Source: Culex pipiens pallens
Lineage: Eukaryota; Arthropoda; Insecta; Diptera; Culicidae
Direction of reading: 5' to 3'
DNA length: 64,000 bases
Assembly: GCF_016801865.2 (NCBI RefSeq)
Contig: NC_068939.1
Coordinates: forward strand, 40,214,747 to 40,278,746
The notes below the pieces were generated by a model. That model ran no database searches, was not told where the DNA came from, and was given only the letters and a program-made list of their open reading frames with translations. Below are positions 33,950 to 45,292 of the stretch, piece after piece (position 1 is the first letter of the stretch; every line of letters starts with the position of its first letter). A program made the translations under genes and the position numbers.

Positions 33950-33986
33950 ATATGGGTTACCACTAGGCTACGTGGCTCATTCAAGT
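33950..33986 (-). mobile_element. SINE head fragment
   Basis: On the minus strand GAGCCACGTAGCCTAGTGGTAAC matches the A-box head of the SINE at 30567-30897; the B box is not preserved, so this is a partial or divergent copy that may extend to about 33840. Confidence 0.45.
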
Positions 33987-34800
33987 TTTTTGTTGCCTTT
34001 TGCTTAAACTTTTTATTATAAACAAAATTCAACAGTAATAATTATTTTTATTATTTTTAAACTAATTATGCATACACACAAATGTTTAACTTTAGGAACT
34101 GTACTTTCCGTAGGATCTTTAAATTTTCAAACAGAGTTCAAAGTACAAACTCAAGAGTCTGCTTTGTCCTGCATACTTTCGAAAGACTCGGTCGTACGTC
34201 CAATTTGTCGACCGAATTACGCTGCACGCGTCAATTGGACCAGTACACAAACTACTTAGCGCCGCCGGATGACCCATCCAATTTCGGCAGAGCATAAGCT
34301 TCACTCTACTGTCAGTTTTCTCCTTCTTGAGAATCGACGATAAACTGTGACGATAAAGGTGCTAATTCTTACTAAATTCGAGAAATAATCCCAAGCGGCT
34401 GGATGTGTCATTGTGATAACTTCGTAGCAATGTATCGTTGGGATTAATTCTGCCTTAATTAACAAGATATCAAACACAATAGTGTCTCAAATTTTCGCGC
34501 CAAAACAAAGATTAGCGAGACCAAGATTGGTCGACATTGAGTCAGCAGGATCCATTCCACGTGCTTGGTGCCGACGAGCAAGGTGAATCATTTCTGTCTG
34601 GCAGGCCACAAAATAGATCACGACTTCAAAGGGTGTTTGATGAATTTATCATTGGCACGTGGTCACTTAACGACGCGCTTCACTCATACAAAATCCATGG
34701 ATAAAAGATAACGATAATAGAGGTGATAATCACATAATGGTCATGAAATTGGTGCAGATAGTGAGAGTTGATAGTTTGAAAAATTCATTTAAATTTTCAG
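33987..34800. other. Upstream region of the odorant receptor gene
   Basis: No other gene is seen. The only candidate core promoter is TATAAAA at 34801-34807, 41 bases before the ATG. Confidence 0.4.
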
Positions 34801-34807
34801 TATAAAA
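34801..34807 (+). promoter_or_regulatory. Possible TATA box of the odorant receptor gene
   Basis: TATAAAA lies 41 bases upstream of the predicted ATG, which would leave a 5' UTR of only about 15 bases. It may be chance in AT-rich DNA. Confidence 0.3.
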
Positions 34808-34847
34808 TGGCACAAATGACTTGCCAGAAGTTCTTAAAATCAAAACG

Positions 34848-37800
34848 ATGGAGTTGGATCGCTACCGACCAGAGCCTGGATCGTCCGAACAAAATGATAA
34901 AAATATTTTCTGGCTGCGGACAATGTCCACCTCACTAGGAATTTGGCCGGAAAAGATGGTGGGCGAGAATAAAAGCTGGTGGAATCGATTGTACTACTTC
35001 ATGATCATGTATGTAATGATAATAATGTAATGTAATAATGTAATAAAAATGTAATCATCATCAACAGTATGCATTGGTACAACACCTATCTGCAGGTGGA
35101 ATTTTTCTGTGCCAATATGGGAGAGCTGAAAACTATTACGGAGGTAAGATGAAGTTATTTTTCAGTTGTTTTATTTAGTTTTGTAGTAATGATCATTTAT
35201 TAGATTAATTGAATATTTTTATGAAATTCTAAATTTTGGTGTCATTGTTGAATTAAAATTCATATTGATTATAAAAATTGCGAAAAAATCTAATTTCTTT
35301 CAAAATACAGTATGAGAAAAAAACAAAATATTTTTTGGATTATAATTACTTTTTTGTATGAAACGAATTATTTCTGGAGCAACACGAGAAAATGGTGGAT
35401 AAGCATTTTGACAGTTTGAACTGTTTTGCGAATTGCCAGGCTAATTTTAACTTTTTCACAAAACTCGAAGTGTTAAACAGTAGTAGACCTCTCCCTCGAG
35501 CTACCTTCCAACACTACGGGTTTTGTTATATAGGTAGTAACCTGTTGTCTCGGAATTAATTTGAGGAAATTCAACCCTATATTTTCTTCCAGGGCCTGTG
35601 CTCCTTCTGCAGCATAACAGTCACTGGAATCAAGATAATGCGATTGCATAGTTTTTCAGATGAAATTTACATGATGCTACAACAGATGAAAGGGCACGAA
35701 TTTTTGAAAAGCATCAACTTCTTGAAGAAAGGTAAAGTTTATTTCTGCAAAATATGTGCAGTCCTCGTACAAAGAACGTTCTTTTCACAGCCAACAACAA
35801 AGAAATATTTACCAAAATTGATAAAATCATGAAAGCCAAATGGAGAGAGGTTAATCTCAATCTCCGCCTTTACTGCATGTCGGTTGGTGTTGTGGCCATA
35901 ACATACTCAATAGTGCCGGCTGTAATCAATCTGGTCAATCTGTTTCAAGGGAATGACATTCCCAAGCGATTTGGTGAGGTCCTTAGTATTTTTTGGAGCG
36001 AGTTTAAAGTTTTAGTCACTATTTGAATCATTACAGTCTACAAAACTTACTATCGATATCTGGAGGAGGCCAAGTACCAGAGTCCACTACACGAGCTACT
36101 TTTCTGCTCGGAGTCTCTGTCCGGCTTCACCACCTGGGCCGGAGTCGTCTCCTTCGATGGGCTCTACGTACTGCTGACGATGCATTTGGTCACGATGTTT
36201 AGCTCGTTGAATTTAATTATCAAAGAGGCCTCCAACGTTGACTTCAATGACGTCGAAAAGCAATTCTTTCTGCACGAATGTATCAAGCATCATACCAGGG
36301 CATTGAAGTTTGTTAAGGCTGGTGGAGACGCATGAACCTCTGTTGACTTTTGTTTTGTTTAAACAGGTTTTTAGGCGGAATCAACCAGATTTTCTCACCA
36401 GTCCTGGTGGCTCAAGTGTTCACAAGTACATCGATCATTTGTGTGATAGCATTTCACACCAGTGCTAATGCTGTAAGTCACAAATTTGTTTATTCGGGAA
36501 AGTCATAAAATACGTTCCATTGTAAAATACCAGAAATGTTGGTGTCAAAATGTGACAGTAAAAAAAAATAGTTTCAAAATTATTGATTCCCCATGGATTT
36601 GCAACTCGTACAGTGACTTCGTTTATAAATCAGGTATTAATTTAATAGTAAAAATTCACTGAAACTTCCTCCCTTCCAGAGTGAGCGCGATTCCCAAACC
36701 TTGGTAATGATTCTGTATTTGATCGCGGCGTTCTATCAATTGCTCCAGTTCTGCTGGTACGGACAAAGAGTCCAGAACGAGGTAAACAGCTCTCATCAAC
36801 AAACCACATAACAAACGGGCGAGGGAGTCCTTGTGCCCAGCGTGCAATTAAATCACGTCATTCGCGGGAATTATTGGGCACAAGCACATGTCCAGAAATG
36901 AGGTCCCAATAACAACTGCATAATTTACTGATATCGCTTCTTTCTTTTCTTTCTTTTTTCCCATGCTACTTCTCCCTCTGAATCGGGAAATTATTCAATG
37001 CCAAACGGTGTGATGATGATGGGAATAATGCATCTAGAGCTTGCAATTACCCAACTCGGTGTACGAGTGCGATTGGTACAAGTGCTCAAAAAAGTTCAAA
37101 ACCACGCTGCACATTCTGCTATTGGACGTGCAGAAAACGGTGGACATAAGTGCATACAACATGTTTGTGATGTCACTAGAAACATATTTGTCCGTAAGTT
37201 TGTAGATGGACTTATAGTGACTATACTGCCGTTCTACGCATAATTGTCCCATGTCAGTTTTGGACGATTTTAACCTTATGACATTTTTAAGTTTAGTCTG
37301 ATTTGTACTTTAAGAAAAACACATTAAATCTGGTACTTTGTTCGGAAACTCATTAAAAACAACACCAAGTCTGTTTGTCCCATCGTTGAACTTCTACGCA
37401 TACTTGTCCCACCAAGTATTTTTTTACACGGAATCATTAGTTTTACTAAGAATTATGTCTTGTTTACCTGTTGAGCAAGAGAATCACAAATAACGATGAT
37501 AATCTGCTAACTGGGGCGAATAGGAACCCACGGGACAATTATGCGTAGAAACACAGAAATCGGTCGAAAAATTTCAATCGCGTTTTTCTCAGTTGCACTT
37601 TTTTGAACATGGGACAATTATGCGTAGAACGGCAGTATATTAAGCCCTGTAATATCATTAATTTTTTAACTCTTTGATGTTTCCCGTATACAGAAGTTTA
37701 TTATGAATTCTCCTTGGCTTTTTCAGTTTTATCTTTGTTTTCTTTGTTTAACTTTTTAGGCATTTACCTAGTATTACCTTTTCTACATTCTTCAATTGAT

Positions 37801-38877
37801 ATGATTTGATCTTTTCCCAGTTTCGGGTCTGTGATATTTTTCATCTATATTTTTTTTTTATTCTTGTTTTTTTAAATTTTGTACTGTAAAATATTATTTT
37901 ATAAGATTTAATCATCTGTTTTTTCAACATAGTCTGATTATAACAAGCAAAACAAACATCACTGCAAACTTTTTTATAATTTTTAGGAGTAAGTAAATCG
38001 AAAACAACAGGTAATGTTTACGCCCATCAAAATCACATTTCAAATATTGGTAAAGTTACATTAATCTTCCAACAGCACTGGGATTCATTCGCCCATTTTG
38101 AAAATTGATCCTTTCGGTTTGAGCGATTTCCTGGTGACCACAGTGGTCAAATCCATTTTTTTTCATCTAATGAAAGTCTAAAACCACTTATTAGTCATGG
38201 GTTTCCTATGCAGATAGGACCTTTGAAAATTTAATCTAGATTTTATATTCGAAAATTTGCAAAGCACTTTGAAGTAGACAGCTTCCAAAATTGTGTGAAA
38301 ACATACTTGGCCGAAACGGCGAAGTGTGGTGAAGCTGAATGGCTTATTTGGCCATCTAGTTTAAAACTCGGTATTCATCTGTTTTTTGGTTATTAATTTA
38401 TTCCCAGTCCCGAAATATTCCAGCAGAGCTGGTTCTGCCAGAATCCTGCTAGAACGGTGGCACATTTCTGCTAGAATGCTGTAAGAATATCCAGCTCTGT
38501 AAGAACTCTGTTAGAATCCTGCTAACGTCGTGACTGGGTCTGCTAGAATCCTGCTAGAACATCATGACTGGGTTGTTTCCGACCCACCTGTGCGAGGTTT
38601 GGTTAATCGAAACATTTTTGTTAATATTAATATTTAAAATAAAAGTTTAGAATCAAATTATGATTTTCCTAGATTAAACAAAAGCTTTTCGTTAATATGA
38701 TTATTTTATCTTATTCATTGAATGACAAAATTGTTGTTTTTATTGAAACTTGCCTTATTTTGAATTAACTCTATTTTTTATTTATTTAAATAATAATTAT
38801 AAATATTTCTTTTTTTACAGATCGTCAAAACCGCTGTATCGTATTTTACGGCACTTCAAACTTTGACAGAAGAATAA
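34848..38877 (+). CDS. Odorant receptor (insect 7tm_6 family)
   Basis: Nine exons: 34848-35008, 35068-35143, 35593-35731, 35791-35973, 36037-36321, 36375-36472, 36680-36781, 37038-37193 and 38821-38877; the product is about 418 aa, the usual size. Insect odorant receptors are inverted seven-membrane proteins that form ligand-gated channels with Orco in olfactory neurons. Hydrophobic segments are spread along the protein; family marks are the HHTRALKF...FSPVLVAQVF segment, the exon 7/8 join QNE-SLQLPNSVYECDWY, and the C-terminal SLETYLS-IVKTAVSYFTALQT. All splice phases agree. The exon 5/6 join is the weakest (non-consensus donor G|GTGGAG; AG at 36373-36374). The 1.6-kb last intron holds a MITE. 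Confidence 0.88.
37226..37635. mobile_element. MITE with CTGCCGTTCTACGCATAATT ends, in receptor intron 8
   Basis: CTGCCGTTCTACGCATAATT at the left and its inverse at the right are flanked by TA. Internal GGGACAATTATGCGTAGAA words repeat the ends. A second copy in the opposite orientation lies at 62914-63345. Confidence 0.85.
38389..38590. repeat. Degenerate short repeats of CTGCTAGAA
   Basis: TCTGCTAGAATCCTGCTAGAAC-like words recur with variants inside CCCAGTC...GACTGGG inverted ends. It is in receptor intron 8 and non-coding. Confidence 0.5.
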
Positions 38878-39238
38878 AGGAATACATTGCCCAACAAATT
38901 TGCACAATACATCACGATCAACAAAAACCCTTTTAAATTTGTGCACATATTTGCCTCGTTACCAGCACAATTTTCAAACGAAGTTTTAACTTTAGAAATA
39001 TTCGCAATCAAGCATCAAGTCTGTTCACATCTGTGTTCAACTTACTACCAGCGGTACACATATCACCGCTGCAAAAAAAAACTGTACTCAAGGTGCCGCT
39101 GTTAGAAAACGTTCGAGACATGTCAAACATTTGTTTATTTACGTTCTGAAATCTGGATCTGCCGGCCGATTCGTAGTTCTTCAGATATTTTCACCAGTAA
39201 ATTAGTTTTATTTCAATCCTCTCAACTGAAACTCAACC

Positions 39239-41372
39239 ATGAAACTGGTAAGTTAACCTGTCATGAATTCATCATGTATTTTGTATAACAGATATGCACC
39301 CCATTTCAGTACGCCCTCAGCGGTGACCCGGCCAAGCCGTGTTACGTCGTCAGCTTCAAGGATCTGCTGATAATGCTCGACTGTGGCCTGTCGGTGAACT
39401 CGGTGCTAAACTTCCTTCCGCTGCCGCTCGTGCAGAGTGCCCGGTTCCACTCGCTGCCCAACTGGAACTGCCGCGACCCGGACATCCAGCTCGACGATGG
39501 GGTGAGGCTTTTGGGGGGTGATGTTTGTTTAGTGGAGTAATTTGAATTATTTTGATTCGCTTGCAGGAAATTAAGGAGTGTTGTGGCTGTGCCTTTATCA
39601 ACTCAGCACCGGAGTTTGTTCCGCCGTTGGATAAGATCATAAACTTTTCCGAGATCGATGTAATTTTGATATCAAATTACACCAATATGATGGCACTTCC
39701 GTTTATTACGGAGGGAACTGGGTTTAGTGGGACGGTTTACGCGACGGAACCGACGTTGCAGATTGGGCGGTTCTTTTTGGAGGAGCTTGTGGAGTATATT
39801 GAGGCATCGCCGAAGGAAAATACGGCCCGGATGTGGAAGGATATCCAGCATTTGCTGCCGCAGCCGTTGAACGACGTGTTCAAACCGAAGAACTGGCGCC
39901 ACTTGTTCAGCTTGGACGCGGTTAACAAGAGTTTGGCTCGGGTTCAGATGACGGGCTACGATCAGAAGTTGGACATTTTTGGTGCACTGCAGGTAACGCC
40001 GGTTAGTTCTGGGTTTTGCTTGGGGTCAAGCAATTGGATTATTGTTTCCGGGCAGGAGAAGATCTCATACATTAGTGGTTCGTCGACGTTGACGACACAT
40101 CCGAGGCCGATTAATCAGGCAGCGTTGAAGTACTCCGATGTGATTATCATGGCGGGGTTGACGCAGGCTCCTCACGTGAATCCGGACGGAATGTTGGGAG
40201 AGTTGTGCATGAACGTGGTGATGACTTTGCGCAACGGAGGATCGGTCTTGATTCCATGTTACCCGTCTGGAGTGGTGTATGATCTGTTTGAGTGTCTCTC
40301 GTCAAGTTTGGACAACCAGGGCTTCTCACAGATTCCGATGTTCTTTATTTCTCCAGTAGCGGATAGTTCACTAGCTTATTCCAACATTCTTGCGGAGTGG
40401 CTCTCGACGTCCAAGCAGAACAAAGTCTACATTCCGGATGAACCATTCCCACACGCCAACCTGGTGAAGAATGCCAAACTAAAGCACTTTAAGCACATCT
40501 ATTCGGAAGGATTCAGCACGGAGTTCCGGCAGCCGTGCGTCGTCTTCTGCGGTCATCCTAGTCTACGCTTCGGAGATGCTGTTCACTTTGTAGAACTTTG
40601 GGGCTCAAACCCTCAACATACGATCATCTTTACCGAACCAGACTTCCCGTACCTGCAAGCCCTAGCTCCGTACCAGCCCCTGGCCATAAAAACAGTCTAC
40701 TGTCCCATCGAAACTTCGCTCAACTTCCAGCAAGCCAACAAACTCATCAAGGAACTAAAACCCGGCGTCCTCGTCATCCCGGAAAACTACACTCAACCAC
40801 CACCAATAGCACCCCACAAACTGGACCTCGTGATCGATCAACTCCCAGACAAAATGATCATCAAATTCAAGCGCGGCGAAGTGATCAAACTCCCGCTCAA
40901 ACGCAAACGATCCCGAATCTACCTGGATCCGCAAATGGCCCGCAGCCTCGTCCCGCACGAAATCCAACCCGGCGTAACCATTTCAACCCTAACCGGCGTG
41001 CTCCACGTCAAAGACAACATCCACGATCTCCACCCGCTCGAACCCACCCCAGAGGAACTCGCCGAAGAGCAGCAAAAACTGTCCAAAAAGCCCCATCTCC
41101 AACCGCCGGGCCAGAACCGCCTGCGCAACATCAAGTACGAGTGGGGCACGCTGGACGTGAATCTGTTTCTGAAAAAACTTGCCCAGGACGGCATCACCGA
41201 CATCAAGGTGGAGCAGAGTGGCGGCGGAGCGGACGAGCTGACGCTGCACCTGGCCAGCGAGGACACCGTCATCAAGGTAAGTGAAAAGGCGACGAGCATC
41301 GTGTGCGGTGGGAAGCAGAGCTTGCGGTTGAAGTTGCGCGATCTGCTGCTGCAGTGCGTGCAGAATTTTTGA
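39239..41372 (+). CDS. IntS9: Integrator complex subunit 9 (IntS9)
   Basis: Three exons, 39239-39247, 39310-39501 and 39567-41372, joined in phase 0, give 668 aa, close to other IntS9 proteins. IntS9 is the catalytically dead metallo-beta-lactamase/beta-CASP partner of the endonuclease IntS11 in the nuclear Integrator complex, which cleaves snRNA 3' ends and promoter-proximal transcripts. The N-terminus MKLYALSGDPAKPCYVVSF and LIMLDCGLSVNS are characteristic, and the position of the zinc-binding HxHxDH motif reads SNYTNMMALPF, as expected for this pseudo-enzyme. The beta-CASP region follows (FFISPVADSSLAYSNILAEW), then the C-terminal domain that binds IntS11. AATAAA lies 12 bases after the stop. 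GC content is markedly higher than in the surroundings. Confidence 0.95.
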
Positions 41373-41383
41373 ACAGGGTGAGC

Positions 41384-41389
41384 AATAAA
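41384..41389 (+). terminator. Poly(A) signal of IntS9
   Basis: AATAAA lies 12 bases after the stop, giving a very short 3' UTR. Confidence 0.6.
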
Positions 41390-41464
41390 GCGGCGAAAAG
41401 TTGAGGTATGTAAGTGGTGAAATTATTTGTATCACAGCCTTGAATGTACCTGCTCGACGGGGTT

Positions 41465-41600
41465 GGGTTAATCGGCAGAAAAACAATCGGCAGAATGCCA
41501 AATGGCAGAAAACTAGATGGTCGAATATTAAATGGCAGAAAACGTCAATCGGCAGAATTAGGATCGGCGGGAAGGGTCAAAAAGCAGAAAATTATAAAGG
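41465..41600. repeat. Short dispersed CGGCAGAA repeats
   Basis: AATCGGCAGAA and AATGGCAGAAAA words recur about seven times at irregular spacing just downstream of IntS9. Low-complexity repeat. Confidence 0.6.
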
Positions 41601-41700
41601 AGAAAATCAACTTTTTTGTTCACTTGGTTTACGTCAGGCCGTAGCAATTATTTCTCAAAATTCATGTTGCACCACCCCAAACTCGAAAATTTGAATTTAA

Positions 41701-42767
41701 CCCTTTACAACCCAACCCCGCCTTTAGACGGGCTTCGATTTAAAAAAATCGCCAAAAAAACATTTTTCAACCAATTTTTGATCTTTAAAAAGCATTGGAA
41801 AGAAAACCTCTTAAAATTTTAGAAAATTTATGGGTTGAAAGTTTTACTTGTTTTTTGTGACTTTGCCAATGTTTTTAAAAATGTCATTTTTTTAGGGGTT
41901 TTTAGGGGACTGTGTTTTGTACTAACATTTCCTATATTTTAAGTAAAAAGAAGTATGCAGTAATTTTTTAAGTGTCCCAGACTATGCCTCTACGCATTTT
42001 TTTACAATTTAAATGAAAAATATGAAAACAAGCAAAAAATTGAAAATGTGACTATAGAAACATGGAAAAATTAGATAGGCAAAATGTTATGATAGGAGGT
42101 GGTAGAATAGGCCAAATACTACTAAAAACAAACATAAACTAAACAAGATAAATGCAAAGTAGGCCGTTGCAAATATTTTTCAAAGTTTATGTCCCTCGGC
42201 TCTGACCAAAGTCGAGGGGGGAGCAAAAAAATATAAAAATTGAAATTACAAGCCTAGGTTTCAACATTTGGATGAAAAAAGTGTTTTAAAATGCTTTTAC
42301 AGGCGTACAGTTGCTTTCCAATCATTAGATTTGGAAATATCGAGGTACTGACGGAATTTTTTTTTCCCCAAAAAAAAAATTTTTTTTTGTGGGACTGTAC
42401 ATTGGTATTTTATGAAAATTTAAAATGTTTTCAAAGGAGTTCAAACATGCTAAATATGATTATAAACGCGGGAAAATGCATTTTAACTGGTTTTCAGTTG
42501 GTTAAACTTTAATTTTCATAAAAATTTTGAAGTTTTTCGAAAACAAAATTTGTTTTGCCCCCTGATTTTTCAGGCCAACTTTGAAAGGGGGGGGGGGCGA
42601 CATAAACTTTGAAAAATATTTGCAACGGCCTTAAAATACTAAAAATGAAACAAGAAAAACATAAAACAGGAGAAGTAAAGTTTTTCGTAGAACAAAAGTT
42701 GCTCAAAATGACCTCCAGAACACGGGAAAAATAAAAATCATCCAAAAAAAATTTGGGCAGTAGAGGG
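41701..42767 (+). mobile_element. piggyBac-like non-autonomous repeat, copy 2
   Basis: TTAA flanks both ends (41697-41700 and 42768-42771). The ends are CCCTTTACAACCCAA and the inverse of CCCTCTACTGCCCAAA. TTAA duplication with CCC ends is the hallmark of piggyBac-type elements. No transposase frame is present. A separate MITE sits at about 42163-42634. Confidence 0.65.
42163..42634. mobile_element. MITE with GGCCGTTGCAAATATTTTTC ends
   Basis: GGCCGTTGCAAATATTTTTC at the left is mirrored by GAAAAATATTTGCAACGGCC at the right, with arms of about 33 bp and TA at each side. A GTCGAGGGGGG / G-run pair lies inside. A degenerate relative is at about 60932-61252. Confidence 0.75.
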
Positions 42768-42771
42768 TTAA

Positions 42772-43872
42772 TTGTTTTTTGCAAGCAGTGACTAACCAAA
42801 CTTTTTTGGAACCCTCCACAAACGTCAAACCAGCACAAAGTTGTTGCTGGATCTTTTTCCGCATCTCTTCCGGAAAAGATCTGGAAACAAATTTGTAAGG
42901 TTTGACGTTTGAAAAGGGTGACGAAAAATGTCAACAAATTACTTGGAGCATTGGATAAAAATCTAAAAAAAAATTGTAAACCTTGAAATTAAAAAGAAAT
43001 AGAACAAACAAACGTTCGAATGTTAAAAAATTTAATATTTATAAATACAAGAAATCAAATTTAAAAATCCAATAAAATTAAAAATGCGACAAAAAAATAA
43101 ATAACAAATTCAAAATTAAAAAAAAATAAATGTGAAAATTTCAAACAAATTAAACTAGGTATATGAAAAAATATGAATTCAAAAATGCAAGAAAAGATCA
43201 GATTCTAAAATTTTAAGAAGCCCAAAAACATTTTTTTTTAAATTGGAATCAAAAATAGTTTTAAGCTAAAAATTTTCATCAACCAAGTATACATTGAATG
43301 GAACATCCCAAAGCATAAGCCTACTACACTGAATCAATTTTTTTTTTGTTTTCTATGACTTTTGGTGCATTTTACTTAGGCGGGCCATTCTGCCCCCTGC
43401 CCCTACTGGGTTATCTAGAGTCCTCGCAAAAATTTTACTCCGGATAAATAATCGAATCACAATTTTTTTATGTTTCTGATAATTTGGGTAACCTAAGGTA
43501 TTACTTCAAAAATTCTCCAAAGGTTATGTTTTTTGTAATATAAGATAGCGGAAAAAATTGCGGCATTTATTTTTTTACATTTTTAAATTTTAGAATTTAG
43601 ATTTTTTTAAATTATATTTTGGAATCTGAGAATTAAATAAATTAAGAATTTAACATTTAAAGAAAAAAGAAAACAATACTTTAGATTCATGAAACCTTTT
43701 AACTAGTGTTTAGTCTAGCCAATAACCTTGTTAACCTTAACCGTTAAAGTTTTCATTTTTCACAATTCTGAAGCAAAACAAATCTGCCCATTTATTTTTG
43801 TGCCATTTGATTGCCATATAATTATTCTACCAACTTAAGATTTATTCTAAAATTATTGCAAGTTATTTTTAT
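42772..43872. other. Intergenic, very AT-rich
   Basis: Long A- and T-rich tracts; no gene, element end or RNA recognised. Confidence 0.45.
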
Positions 43873-43878
43873 TTTATT
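43873..43878 (-). terminator. Poly(A) signal of scramblase 3
   Basis: AATAAA on the minus strand lies 70 bases after the predicted stop of the divergent scramblase. Confidence 0.45.
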
Positions 43879-43947
43879 GCTTCAACATTAATGAAACTTT
43901 CAGTGTATAGCAAACTCTTATTTACATATTTTCTTATCATCTATTTT

Positions 43948-44726
43948 TCATTTGGATGATCTTTTCATTAAAACCTGAAAAATTCGTTATTAATATTGCT
44001 ATTATCTTCAAAAATAATACCCTTACCAAGAGATTCAAAAACGCAAGCAGCGTGGTCTTCGTCGCCACCTCCAACCCTTCCGGAAACTCCATCCGGTAGC
44101 AGTAATAGTGATACCCTTCCGCCGCGATCCTCCCAATCACAACCCCCTCACCATTCACAATGTGAAACGTCTCACGAGTGCACCATTCGGTTTTGTTCAC
44201 AACCCTCACCACCATCCGGCCCGCTCCATCCGACACCGTAAAGTCGTACCTCCAGCAACTAACCCGGTCCAACTGTACCACGCCGAGAATTTCCCCAGTG
44301 GCCACCGCCCTAACGGTGACGATGAGTTCCGGAGCTCGAAAGCAACTACACATACAGCCACATTTCTGCTCCAACTCAAACCGGGCCACCTCGGAATCAC
44401 TCCGTAGGTCGGTCATGACCGTTGTCCTGGGGGATTCACAACAGGTCCAGTTCTCCAGCTTCACCTGGTACAGTATGTGGCCGGAGTCGTTCAGGATCTC
44501 GGTGATTGGTAGGGTAAAGCATCCGTACGAAGGACGCTCCCGGTAGACGATGGTACGGGTCGGTTGCAGCAGGTCCAACCCATACTGGGGAAGTTGATAG
44601 CCGTTGGGGGTTTCCTCCGGCAGACGGACCGTACTCGGTTGATACGTTATTGGCAGGAAAGGCTGAAGTTTAAAACGCATCGTGGATATACATTTTCAAA
44701 AAGAAATCTTTGGTTACCTGAGCCAT
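43948..44726 (-). CDS. Divergent phospholipid scramblase-like protein
   Basis: The main exon is 44662-44027 (212 codons). A first exon of three codons (44726-44718, ATG GCT CAG then GTAACC) and a short last exon (43974-43948) are inferred from splice signals and phase 0 joins, giving about 223 aa. Alternative: an unspliced frame 44680-43937 of 247 aa. Family marks: DRVSCWRYDF aligns with the RHDW core, KCGCMCSC with the Cys motif, and FPEGLEV-ATKTTLLAFL with the C-terminal membrane segment. The donor after LLAFLNLL is at the same codon as the last intron of the two tandem scramblases. The acidic residues before the membrane segment (DYDSF/DFDEF in the paralogues) are replaced by GYHYYCYR, so Ca2+ binding there is doubtful. 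The C-terminal NFLFFEG is not found. Confidence 0.75.
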
Positions 44727-44879
44727 AACTGCTGGATAAAACTCACTGCAAGTTTTGATACAAACAGATACAAACGGGAAATTTTACCGCACTGCTGTTT
44801 TAGTATACGATAGTGAGTCAACTACGCCGTAGTATGTACTAAGCAAATGCTAGCAGTGAGTAATTAGGGTAGAGTGTAG

Positions 44880-45292
44880 ATATAGGGTTTTATACGCAAT
44901 CTGCCAAAATATTCTTAATTTTGTTAATGTTTATTTATCTACATGAATTTTAAGATTACAGTCTATTTTTAACAAAATACGATTGAAAACAAAAATCAAC
45001 TATGGAAATGCTACCTTTGTACCTGGTGCGTGTAAGCCTGTGGCACTTGCAGAATAGTGCACTGGTGGTGAGTAACCGTTTGCTTGCACCTTAGTATTCA
45101 TTATAACAGGTTTGTTTGGATTTTCCGTCTGGCTAGGGCGGAGTTTTTTTTAAGATCCAAAGACATCTTTTAAGCCATAGTGCATAATGGCGCAAAATCT
45201 GATTCTCGCGATAAGATTTTAAAAAAAAAAATGTGATTTTTAAAAAACATCGAAAATGTGGTAAAAAAATACTAAATATTATGTTTGAAGGC
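44880..45292. other. Intergenic, no gene seen
   Basis: Sequence upstream of scramblase 3; no element or gene recognised. Confidence 0.4.

Noticed and set aside
38887..39105. 72-codon frame between the odorant receptor and IntS9
   Set aside because: No domain, no initiation context and ordinary composition for intergenic DNA.
40598..41284. 228-codon plus-strand frame rich in Pro, Arg and His
   Set aside because: It is the +1 frame of the GC-rich IntS9 exon and has no domain.
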